A stretch of DNA of 9,590 bases from an uncultured Chloroflexota bacterium (GTDB lineage Bacteria; Chloroflexota; Limnocylindria; Limnocylindrales; Limnocylindraceae): the NCBI GenBank assembly GCA_903938075.1, contig CAJABS010000210.1:1-9590 (forward strand). Reading direction: 5' to 3'. The notes beneath the pieces were generated by a model. The model did no database searches. It was given only the letters and a program-made list of their open reading frames with translations, and had not been told where the DNA came from. Positions 1 to 6,114 of this stretch are shown piece after piece (position 1 is the stretch's first letter; every line of letters starts with the position of its first letter). The position numbers and the translations under genes were made by a program.

Positions 1-177
1 ATGTGCCACGAGATCGCCTGCGCCCGCTGCGGTAAGCCAACCTGGGAGGGCTGCGGCCAGCACATTGAATACGCGCTGAAGGGCGTGCCACTCAACGAGC
101 GCTGCACCTGCCCGCGACCAGATCCGAACGACCCACAGAACCAGAAGGGTCTGCTCGACCGCATCCTCGGCCGCTAG
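1..177 (+). CDS. Small Cys-rich protein, putative zinc-binding
   Basis: This 58-residue protein begins with the first base of the window, so its ribosome binding site cannot be seen and a longer upstream start is possible. Six cysteines are present: C7 and C10 form a CxxCGKPTW motif, C18 sits in a GCGQH motif, and C33 and C35 form a CxC pair, with C2 and H21 nearby. The CxxC...C...CxC arrangement suggests one bound zinc ion. Small proteins with this CGKPTW-GCGxH-RCxC pattern are, as far as I recall, widespread in actinobacteria and have no assigned role. The gene ends 41 bases before a strong terminator and looks unrelated to the operon downstream. Function is unknown; the zinc site is inferred from residue spacing. 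Confidence 0.75.
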   Translation: MCHEIACARCGKPTWEGCGQHIEYALKGVPLNERCTCPRPDPNDPQNQKGLLDRILGR

Positions 178-218
178 CCCGTGCGGCTGAACGCCTTAGG
201 GTCAAGTAATCCAATAAC

Positions 219-253
219 AAACAGCCCACCCCAAACCTTGGGGTGGGCTGTTT
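219..253. terminator. Bidirectional intrinsic terminator
   Basis: A perfect 16-bp stem closes on a 3-base loop (ACC). Its core is ACAGCCCACCCCAA (221-234) pairing with TTGGGGTGGGCTGT (238-251), extended by two A-T pairs. A T run follows on the plus strand, and the flanking A-rich bases supply a weaker T run on the minus strand. It lies between two converging genes, the small Cys-rich gene on the left and the protease gene on the right, so it can serve both. Confidence 0.93.
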
Positions 254-291
254 TATAAGGCAGAAAGGTAGCTCCCCTAAGGTGCAGCCCT

Positions 292-1389
292 CTATGGTGT
301 AACCCCTTGCTTCGCAAGGAATGCTCGGATATCAGTGAGCGTCGCTGAAGCATTGAGGAACCCACCAACTGGAACGCACGCGTCCTTGTCGTCAAAGTTT
401 CCATCCTCGTTGGTATCTACGAATTGCATGCAATCTACGGTATCGCCGTTAAAGCTCACTCCGACCAGCGTCGAAACACCAATGATTTCCCCATTCGCAT
501 TTAGAACGCTGCTCCCAGAGGAGCCGTGCGCGACTGCTGCGTCAAGCTTCATGTAGTCCCTATAACCGTCAGAATCTGCGTTATAGCCCGCGAGCCACTC
601 TTCAGTGCTAAAAGTCTTTGCATCTTCCTCGCTCCAGAAATCCCAACTCCAGCCAGCGACATGCCCGGCTGTGAATGTCATGGAGTAGCCGCCAATACCA
701 GGGTACGAATAGATTGAGATAGGGTCGCCTAGTAGTGGCACATCTGTCGCGAGTGCGTATACCGGCCAGTCATGCTGCAACACGATTGAGGCTGGGTACT
801 CGTTGTCATCAGCTACAGCGGCGGTACTCATCTCAACATCAAGTAACGCTAAGTCTAAGAACTCGTTTGAACCGCGAACCGTGGCTGGCCACCATACGAA
901 GTAAACACCTGTTGGCTCTACCGGATAGCCCGCATAGAGTGTTGCGTCAGCGCAGTCGCCCTCATTGTCTGAATCGTTAATGACATGCTCGTTGGTGAGG
1001 ACTTGATCAATCTCGCCAACCAGGCCCCCAGAGCCCCCGCCACCGCAGCCTGAAAGCTCGCCATCGGCATCCTTGGTTGCCCACGCAATCTGCACCGCTG
1101 ACTGCCACAACCCCCCGTCCGCAAGGGCAGGCTTCGAACTCGGGCTTGGCGTAACGCTTCCCGTGTTGCCGCTCGTCAAGAGTGCAAGAACTACGAGGGC
1201 ACCAACGCCTGCGAACAGCAGCGCCGGGACCCGAGAACTGGCCTTCTTGGCGGACCCGCGTCCGGCCTTCTTAGGCGCTGTCACATCCCTGCGGCTCAAG
1301 ACGACACGCTTTGCTTGGGCTGCTGACTTAGGAGCAACTCGGGTCTTCTTAGGTGTTGTGCGACCCGAAGCTGGCTTCTTGGCGGGCAT
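292..1389 (-). CDS. Membrane-anchored trypsin-like serine protease with EF-hand-like loop
   Basis: This 365-residue protein has a basic Lys/Ala/Pro-rich cytoplasmic tail (1-53), one TM helix (about 54-73), a Ser/Pro linker and an extracytoplasmic trypsin-fold domain (about 95-315). The likely catalytic triad is H135 (TNEHVI), D179 (FLDLALLD) and S291 (GSSGSS, aligned with GNSGG of HtrA-type enzymes). A DTNEDGNFDDKD stretch at 325-336 matches an EF-hand or thrombospondin-3 calcium loop and is flanked by C320 and C338. C115 and C146 may form another disulfide. No PDZ domain follows, unlike HtrA/DegP. I chose the ATG at 1389 because GGAGG lies 5-6 bases upstream; the in-frame GTG at 1401 overlaps that site. 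The gene is divergent from the ubiquitin-like operon, and a functional link is inferred from position only. Confidence 0.85.
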   Translation of the reverse strand: MPAKKPASGRTTPKKTRVAPKSAAQAKRVVLSRRDVTAPKKAGRGSAKKASSRVPALLFAGVGALVVLALLTSGNTGSVTPSPSSKPALADGGLWQSAVQIAWATKDADGELSGCGGGGSGGLVGEIDQVLTNEHVINDSDNEGDCADATLYAGYPVEPTGVYFVWWPATVRGSNEFLDLALLDVEMSTAAVADDNEYPASIVLQHDWPVYALATDVPLLGDPISIYSYPGIGGYSMTFTAGHVAGWSWDFWSEEDAKTFSTEEWLAGYNADSDGYRDYMKLDAAVAHGSSGSSVLNANGEIIGVSTLVGVSFNGDTVDCMQFVDTNEDGNFDDKDACVPVGGFLNASATLTDIRAFLAKQGVTP

Positions 1390-1513
1390 AGAATCCTCCA
1401 CTCAACCGGCAGGAGTTGACCTGCAACGATCGCGAATATACCTCAGGTAATGGTGCTATGGTGCAACCGAACGCGCCCCGCCAGGAGCGCTCAATTGAAA
1501 GGGAATGCCCGCC
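1390..1513. promoter_or_regulatory. Divergent intergenic region with candidate promoters for the protease gene and the ten-gene operon
   Basis: This 124-base gap is the only place upstream of the operon that can hold its promoter. On the plus strand there is TTGACC (1416-1421) with TATACC (1437-1442) at a short 15-base spacing, and an alternative extended -10, TGCTATGGT (1454-1462). On the minus strand, TATATT (complement of 1435-1440) could serve the protease, with TTGCAC (complement of 1461-1466) 20 bases upstream, which is longer than ideal. The overlapping -10-like boxes would make the two directions compete. No clear operator palindrome was seen. These are candidates only. Confidence 0.4.
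1395..1399 (-). promoter_or_regulatory. Ribosome binding site GGAGG that fixes the protease start
   Basis: Read on the minus strand, GGAGG is followed by ATTCT and then the ATG at 1389. This near-consensus spacing selects the ATG and rules against the overlapping GTG at 1401. Confidence 0.8.
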
Positions 1514-2020
1514 ATGCCCTCTAACGTTTGCCCCCTTTGCCTAAGTGAAATTGGCAAAGCCACATCGTTCAAATGCCCAGGCTGCGAATCCAAATACCAC
1601 AAGGATTGCGCTGCTGACGCGGGAGAATGCATTGTCGTTGGATGTAGCGCTGCAGCAAAGAGCAAGACGCGCAGCAACCCCTCTGTGCAAACTCAATCAA
1701 CAAACCCAAGAGCTACCAAGCGGGAAAAAGGGGAGCCGCGAAAGGCAAGCTGGGCCGTTCTAGTGATCGCAGTTGCCGCAAGCCTATTTGTAGGTATTGG
1801 TGTTGGCTATTCAACTGGCGAAACAGCCGGATATGACCGAGGGTACTCTCTGGGGTATTCGAATGGTGATGATGCTGGCTACTCACGAGGTCAAGTAGAT
1901 GGATGCGAATGGGTCTTTGATCAGCTTAGCTACCAAAACCTCATCGGGTACAACCCAAACTCCTATCTCAGCTACTTCAGATATGGATCAATCTACATTT
2001 CAAAGGATCAGTGCTCATGA
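1514..2020 (+). CDS. Membrane-anchored prokaryotic RING-finger protein with GX3 repeats (putative E3-like)
   Basis: This 168-residue protein opens with a treble-clef zinc domain. Ligands C6, C9, C21, C24, H29, C32, C39 and C44 give CxxC-CxxC-HxxC-CxxxxC, the pattern of the prokaryotic RING finger family (Prok-RING_1 type). A basic linker (45-79) and one TM helix (about 78-97) follow. Glycine then recurs at every fourth position from G94 to G130 (ten glycines). The tail (131-168) is aromatic-rich with C131 and C167. Positive charges before the TM place the RING in the cytosol and the repeat outside. AAAGGG lies 10 bases before the ATG at 1514 but only one base before the ATG at 1505, so 1514 is preferred. 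The stop overlaps the E2 start (ATGA). An E3-like role is inferred from the RING pattern and the E1/E2/Ubl neighbours. Confidence 0.85.
   Translation: MPSNVCPLCLSEIGKATSFKCPGCESKYHKDCAADAGECIVVGCSAAAKSKTRSNPSVQTQSTNPRATKREKGEPRKASWAVLVIAVAASLFVGIGVGYSTGETAGYDRGYSLGYSNGDDAGYSRGQVDGCEWVFDQLSYQNLIGYNPNSYLSYFRYGSIYISKDQCS
1793..1903 (+). repeat. Protein-level GX3 repeat (10 glycines) in the RING protein
   Basis: Residues 94-130 have Gly at every fourth position without a break. The variable triplets are mostly aromatic-led (YST, YDR, YSL, YSN, YSR) or acidic (ETA, DDA). As an alpha-helix this would place glycines along a slowly drifting stripe, a glycine-zipper-like packing face. The same repeat type follows the TM helix of the JAMM protein encoded at 4994-6112. 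Confidence 0.9.
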
Positions 2021-2526
2021 GCCCACAAACGTCACCCCGTCTCCGTCGGCTCGAGCAAGATGCTCGCATGATCGCGTCAATGTTTGGCGATTCAGACTCA
2101 GTAATCGTTGAGCCACTTGGCCCTCGGCCGGCTGAACGCTACCGAATCACCTACAACGTGCCGAGCTACTGGCTAAACAAAACAACGAACGAGCTCAAGA
2201 TTAAGAAACAGCACATTGTAGAGATCAGCTTGCCTGCCGGGTATCCGCGAGAGAAGCCATATTGCACAACAGAGAACCCAATCTGGCACCCAAACTTTGG
2301 TGCATACATTTGCATCGCGGACGAATGGATGCCTGGACAAACCCTTGCCGATGTAATTGTTCAGATTGGCGACTTGCTTCAGTACAAGACGTACAACATC
2401 CGTTCACCGCTGAATGCACTTGCAGCCAAATTTGCAATGGACAGGGCCGATGAGTGGCCGCTTGGCAACAAAGAGATTCGAGGTCCAGAGCAGAAGATCA
2501 AGATCAAGAAGCCGAAGAAGAAGTAG
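2017..2526 (+). CDS. E2-like ubiquitin-conjugating enzyme (UBC fold)
   Basis: This 169-residue protein matches the E2 core in length and layout. There is an N-terminal helix (about 6-23), a beta-meander (29-72), a YPREKP segment (76-81) corresponding to the E2 YPxxPP turn, the HPN motif at 91-93, and the presumed thioester cysteine C99 in AYICI. W104 and a helix at 109-122 follow, as in classical E2s. An E2 accepts the modifier from E1 on its cysteine and passes it to a substrate, often with RING help. The C-terminus (159-169) is a lysine-rich tail. The ATG at 2017 overlaps the RING stop as ATGA, with AAAGGA 9 bases upstream; the GTG at 2011 is too close to that site. The overlap suggests coupled synthesis with the RING protein. 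Confidence 0.92.
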   Translation: MSPQTSPRLRRLEQDARMIASMFGDSDSVIVEPLGPRPAERYRITYNVPSYWLNKTTNELKIKKQHIVEISLPAGYPREKPYCTTENPIWHPNFGAYICIADEWMPGQTLADVIVQIGDLLQYKTYNIRSPLNALAAKFAMDRADEWPLGNKEIRGPEQKIKIKKPKKK

Positions 2527-2535
2527 GGAGGGCAC

Positions 2536-3594
2536 ATGGCAGCACGAAAGAGTGGGGATGCAATCGAGATTACGCGTGCAGAACTCGAGTCGTCGGCAGT
2601 CACGGCCGCAGTAGAGCGAGCAAAAGAGGCAGCCCAGGTTCCGTTGAGACGTGAAGTTGGTGCTGCTGATTTGACCAAAGGTTTCAACGCCGGCATTCAG
2701 ATGGTCAAGAACATCGTGGCTGCAGTTGCAGCATCAGTTGTCTTTACGATTGTTTACGAGGTGTTCTTTGCCAAAATGACGGCTAGCTCTGAAGAAGAGC
2801 TCCTTCAGCAAGCGGCACTGTATTACTCAGTCATGGCAGCAATCTTTGTACTGTTCTTGACCGCACTACAGGGTATAGACGAAGGCTCGCCAGAGAAAGC
2901 CGTACGAATGTTTGGCACCGCGCTAGTACCAGCCCTTGTGTTGGGGGCGATGATGGGAGTCGTAGGCCAGTGGCTTTACACCGAACTGAGCGATTTGAGG
3001 AATTCTGACGGCTTTGACTGGGTTCGAGGAGTGTCCTGGGTATCCATTGCACTTGCGATCGGCGTATCCGTTGGGGTCGGGTTCAGATCAGTGCAGAAAG
3101 GAATTAACGCCGTTATCGGTGGCGCCGTAGGCGGCTTCGTTGGTGGCGCAGTCTTTAACATGATTTACAACGCCACTGCCTCAGGTGATGACACCGGAAC
3201 CCTTTCACGACTGATCGGCTTTGCGGTTATCGGTGTTCTCGTGGGCGCTGGCATCGGCCTTGCCGACGCCGTCCGCAAGAACCTCTGGCTGCAGATTGCT
3301 ACCGGCGGTATGGCCGGCAAGCAGTTCATCGTGTACCAGCAGAATGCGGTGCTCGGGAGCTCGTCTTCGGCCGACATCACGCTCATTAAGGACCCTGAGA
3401 TCGCCGGCATGCATGTGCGCCTGAACCAGAAGTCCGGGGGCACCACCTTTGAGGTGCTGCCAGGGGCCAGTGACGTGCTCCTTAACGGAGAGGCCGCGCG
3501 AAGCGGGAGACTCTCTGACGGCGTCCTACTTCAGGTAGGTGGAACAGTCCTGCAGTTCGGCGAGAAGAACGTCGAAATGCCAACCATCGCGTAG
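2536..3594 (+). CDS. Six-TM membrane protein with C-terminal divergent FHA-like domain
   Basis: This 352-residue protein has a charged N-terminus (1-50) and about six TM helices (57-78, 95-112, 124-147, 163-184, 191-213, 225-245). A soluble domain follows at about 250-345. This domain resembles FHA: a GKQFIVYQ strand, a turn LGSSSSADITL (273-283), a DPEIAGMHVRL segment (286-296) and LLNGEAA (315-321), ending in a strand that includes QFGEK. FHA domains normally bind phosphothreonine through GR, SxxH and NG positions. Here the Arg after Gly and the Ser of SxxH are absent, so phospho-binding is doubtful. Even TM number and charge put both ends in the cytosol, facing the E1, E2 and RING. GGGAGGG lies 4 bases before the ATG. 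It may act as a scaffold or sensor. Confidence 0.8.
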   Translation: MAARKSGDAIEITRAELESSAVTAAVERAKEAAQVPLRREVGAADLTKGFNAGIQMVKNIVAAVAASVVFTIVYEVFFAKMTASSEEELLQQAALYYSVMAAIFVLFLTALQGIDEGSPEKAVRMFGTALVPALVLGAMMGVVGQWLYTELSDLRNSDGFDWVRGVSWVSIALAIGVSVGVGFRSVQKGINAVIGGAVGGFVGGAVFNMIYNATASGDDTGTLSRLIGFAVIGVLVGAGIGLADAVRKNLWLQIATGGMAGKQFIVYQQNAVLGSSSSADITLIKDPEIAGMHVRLNQKSGGTTFEVLPGASDVLLNGEAARSGRLSDGVLLQVGGTVLQFGEKNVEMPTIA

Positions 3595-3609
3595 AGAGGA
3601 GAGAAGAAC

Positions 3610-3882
3610 ATGTCTGATTCAATCTCAATCCAGATCCTTGACGCAACCGGTACACGCAAGCAGGAGGTCGAGGTGCCAGACGATGCACAGGCGGCACGCC
3701 TGGTCGCGAAGCTGGTTGAAGTGCTTGAGCTGCCAGTGGCAGGCCCAGACGGTCAGCCAATGGTCTACAAGCTGCACCACCGCACGAGCGGCCGACAGCT
3801 TCGTGACGATGACACGCTCGACGCTGTTGGCGTGAAGAACGGCGACGAACTGCGGATGATCCCCGAAATCATCGCGGGATGA
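3610..3882 (+). CDS. Ubiquitin-like modifier, YukD/EsaB type, with C-terminal glycine
   Basis: This 90-residue protein fits one beta-grasp domain. Strands are visible at about 4-12 (ISIQILDA) and 16-23, a helix at 26-41, a strand at 51-57, and a final LxxxGVxNGDELRM stretch (70-83) typical of YukD/EsaB-family ubiquitin folds. The chain ends IIAG, leaving a free C-terminal Gly that the E1 could adenylate without prior trimming. Lysines at 17, 34, 54 and 77 could allow chains, although this is not shown. AGAGGAG lies 8 bases before the ATG. The stop overlaps the E1 start as ATGA, so modifier and activating enzyme are probably made together. YukD proteins are best known from type VII secretion loci; here the E1/E2 neighbours argue for a conjugated modifier. 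Confidence 0.88.
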   Translation: MSDSISIQILDATGTRKQEVEVPDDAQAARLVAKLVEVLELPVAGPDGQPMVYKLHHRTSGRQLRDDDTLDAVGVKNGDELRMIPEIIAG

Positions 3883-4988
3883 ACATCCTCGCGGAGTCGC
3901 GGTACGACCGTGCTGAGCGCATCACCTGGTGGCGTCAAGAGACGCTGAAGAACGCTTCGGTGCTGGTGGTCGGCGCAGGAGCGCTCGGCAACGAGATCGT
4001 GAAGAACCTTGCCCTAATGGGCGTTGGCAACATTCACGTTGTCGATATGGACACGATCGAGAACTCAAACTTGGCGCGATGCGTACTCTTTCGCGAGTCT
4101 GACCTCGGTCAACACAAGGCCGTGGCGGTGGCCACACGTGGTGCTGAACTCAACCCAGATGTGCAAATCACTGCACACGTGGGAATGATCCAGGAGTATG
4201 GACTTGGCGGCGTGGCCCAACACGACATCGTGATCGCAGGCCTCGATAGCCGCGAGGCACGTTTGTGGATCAATCAGGCCGCGCGAAAGACTGGCAAGAC
4301 GTGGATTGACGGAGCGATCGAAGGATTGGATGGAATCGTTCGTGTGTTTCCGCCGGAAGGCGCGTGCTACGAGTGCACCATGAGCGATGGCGACCGCGAG
4401 CAGCTCGCTAAGCGCAAGTCTTGCGCACTTCTCTCGCCTGCAGATTTGGCCACCGGCAAGGTGCCAACGAACGTCACGATGGCCTCGGTCATTGGTGGCC
4501 TTGAAGCACAAGAGGCGATCAAGGTGCTACATGCGCTCAAGTCGCCGATGGGCATTGCGAACGGCGGTCTTCGATTTGTAGGTGAGACGGTTGATGCGTT
4601 TGTGATGCGGTACAGCGAAGATGAATACTGCATGGCGCACGACAGCTACGAAGCACTCGCCCCCGCCGCTCCTGGCGCTACGCTCCGCGCAGCACTTGCC
4701 GGTCACCTAGCTGGCGCAGATGCGATTCAATTTGAGGACAGCTTGATCTCCGAAGTGCGCTGCACTCCGTGCGATAAGCGGGAGGTGCGGAATCGCATGC
4801 TGCAAACGTTCACGCCTGCAGACGCACGCTGCGAATGCGGCGAGCCGTGGGCGATGGAGGCGCAGCTCTCAGTTGAGCTGAACCACTCAGTGCTAGATGT
4901 GCCAATCAAGGGCATCGGATTGGCGAAGCGTGATGTTGTAACGGTTCGTTCCCCCGAGGGGCGGACCCATGTAGTGGTGGAGGGCTAA
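3879..4988 (+). CDS. E1-like ubiquitin-activating enzyme (ThiF family) with zinc ribbon
   Basis: This 369-residue protein has an adenylation domain with nucleotide loop GAGALG (32-37), D56 and D58, an ENSNLAR segment with R67, R72, K80 and D123. C163 and C166 (CYEC) are followed by the likely thioester cysteine C182 (KSCALL), in the same order as UBA2 and UBA3. A second Cys set (C295, C298, C318, C320) probably completes zinc sites. The C-terminal 330-369 segment may be a small E2- or Ubl-binding module; it is not one I can name. The enzyme would adenylate the modifier C-terminal Gly, form a thioester at C182 and pass it to the E2. One adenylation domain implies a homodimer, as in ThiF and MoeB. 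It overlaps the modifier gene by 4 bases. Confidence 0.92.
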   Translation: MNILAESRYDRAERITWWRQETLKNASVLVVGAGALGNEIVKNLALMGVGNIHVVDMDTIENSNLARCVLFRESDLGQHKAVAVATRGAELNPDVQITAHVGMIQEYGLGGVAQHDIVIAGLDSREARLWINQAARKTGKTWIDGAIEGLDGIVRVFPPEGACYECTMSDGDREQLAKRKSCALLSPADLATGKVPTNVTMASVIGGLEAQEAIKVLHALKSPMGIANGGLRFVGETVDAFVMRYSEDEYCMAHDSYEALAPAAPGATLRAALAGHLAGADAIQFEDSLISEVRCTPCDKREVRNRMLQTFTPADARCECGEPWAMEAQLSVELNHSVLDVPIKGIGLAKRDVVTVRSPEGRTHVVVEG

Positions 4989-4993
4989 TCACG

Positions 4994-6112
4994 ATGGGTA
5001 AGGCAGTGAGCAACGAGCGAGTGACGCAGGCGATTCCAGATGAGGTGTGGGTGCTCACGCGAGCCCATGTGGGTGAGCAGCTCGAGAATGAGGTTGGCGG
5101 GTTCCTCATCGGGTTCCTTGGTGAGGATGGTCTTACCGTTACCCACGCAGTCCCAGCCCGCGAAGCCGTTGGCTCTGCCGCGCAACTGACCTTCCCACCA
5201 GAGGCATGGACGGCCGTGCTTGCGACCATCGAAGAGCGCAATCAAGGTGAGCGGCTCGTTGGCTGGTATCACTCGCACCCAGGGCACGGCATCTTTCTCT
5301 CGGCGTACGATGAGTTCATCCAGAGCCAGTTCTTCCCAGAAGAGGGGCAGATCGCAATCGTGATCGACCCCCAGACGGGTGAAGAGGGCGTGTTTGTGAC
5401 CCGCAACGGCAAAACTCAGGATGTATTCAAGCGATCAGGAACCAAGGCAAAGGGCCAGACCAAGGCCCAGCAGGCCGCGAAGCGAGACCGCCGCTCGCTC
5501 TTCTTTAGGGCAGGTTCAGTGGTGATCCTTATCGCCGCCTTCGCTTCATTTGGGCTTATTCGCAGCGGCTACAACTCGGGCTTTGCCGATGGCGATGCAG
5601 CCGGCTTCGCACGCGGTGACGCAGCTGGGTATGGCCGAGGCTTCAGTGAAGGTGACGCTGCAGGATATGAGCGTGGATTCGGAGAGGGCGATACCGCAGG
5701 CTTCGCCCGCGGTGACGCAGCCGGGTATACCCGCGGATACGCACTAGGACAAACTGCCGGCTACGCGAGCGGCTTCAGCGTTGGGCGGAGAGACGGAGTC
5801 GATGCCACCACTGAACTCTACGGACCATTTGTGCCAACCGCTGTTTCGGGGCAGAAAGCTGTGCGCTTAACGATTGAATACGCCACGCAGGTTGCGGCGG
5901 ACGCAGCCAAAGCAAACCTCGCATTGACCCAAGCTGCTGGAACTACGACCGCGGTCACCTCAATTGATGGGCGATGGTTTTTGGTAATCGATGTTGTGGA
6001 GAGTGGCTTTACTGCTGCCCCCATCACAGACCTTGCCAATTGTGTCGCCCAACCAGAAAGCTGTACGCCAGCAGCAACACCGCTAGTGCCCACATCTACT
6101 GAGGAGGAGTAG
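4994..6112 (+). CDS. Membrane-anchored JAMM/MPN isopeptidase with long GX3 repeat (putative deconjugase)
   Basis: This 372-residue protein starts with a JAMM metalloprotease domain (about 15-145). Zinc and catalytic residues are E33, H93, H95 and D106 in HSHPGHGIFLSAYD, a complete HxHPxxGxxxSxxD motif. A Lys/Arg-rich linker (147-167) precedes one TM helix (about 172-190), so the peptidase faces the cytosol. Residues 192-268 form an unbroken GX3 array with 20 glycines, the same type as in the RING protein. The tail (270-372) has a beta-alpha-beta-like stretch and C350/C357, and I cannot assign it. JAMM enzymes cleave the isopeptide bond between ubiquitin-like proteins and targets. The modifier already ends in Gly, so deconjugation is a more likely job than maturation. 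A GGTGGAGGG site lies about 9 bases before the ATG, 5 bases after the E1 stop. Confidence 0.92.
   Translation: MGKAVSNERVTQAIPDEVWVLTRAHVGEQLENEVGGFLIGFLGEDGLTVTHAVPAREAVGSAAQLTFPPEAWTAVLATIEERNQGERLVGWYHSHPGHGIFLSAYDEFIQSQFFPEEGQIAIVIDPQTGEEGVFVTRNGKTQDVFKRSGTKAKGQTKAQQAAKRDRRSLFFRAGSVVILIAAFASFGLIRSGYNSGFADGDAAGFARGDAAGYGRGFSEGDAAGYERGFGEGDTAGFARGDAAGYTRGYALGQTAGYASGFSVGRRDGVDATTELYGPFVPTAVSGQKAVRLTIEYATQVAADAAKANLALTQAAGTTTAVTSIDGRWFLVIDVVESGFTAAPITDLANCVAQPESCTPAATPLVPTSTEEE
5567..5797 (+). repeat. Protein-level GX3 array (20 glycines) with a 96-bp internal near-duplication
   Basis: Codons for Gly occur at every fourth position over 77 residues. Triplets alternate between aromatic-led (YNS, FAD, FAR, YGR, FSE, YER) and DAA/DTA types. 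At DNA level, 5603-5632 and 5699-5728 differ at only two of 30 bases and are 96 bases (32 residues, eight GX3 units) apart. A shorter 12-residue GDAAGYxRGFxE period lies between. This shows growth by in-frame tandem duplication. Confidence 0.92.
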
Positions 6113-6114
6113 GG

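Noticed and set aside
735..1450. Plus-strand open frames inside and beyond the protease gene
   Set aside because: They are shadows of the minus-strand protease, whose catalytic residues and ribosome binding site are clear.
4065..4511. Antisense open frame opposite the E1 gene
   Set aside because: The E1 frame explains the region fully; the antisense translation has no recognisable motif.
1793..5797. Homology of the GX3 segments to Yae1/Lto1
   Set aside because: Only the glycine period matches; glycine-zipper helices arise easily, so the similarity was kept as an analogy.
1514..6112. Type VII secretion locus, because of the YukD-like protein
   Set aside because: No WXG100 protein, EccC-type ATPase or EccD-type transporter is present, whereas E1, E2 and JAMM are.
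3610..6112. ThiF/JAMM sulfur-carrier or cysteine synthesis cluster
   Set aside because: Such clusters lack an E2 and a RING-like protein and usually include a synthase; the HPN-Cys E2 here points to protein conjugation.
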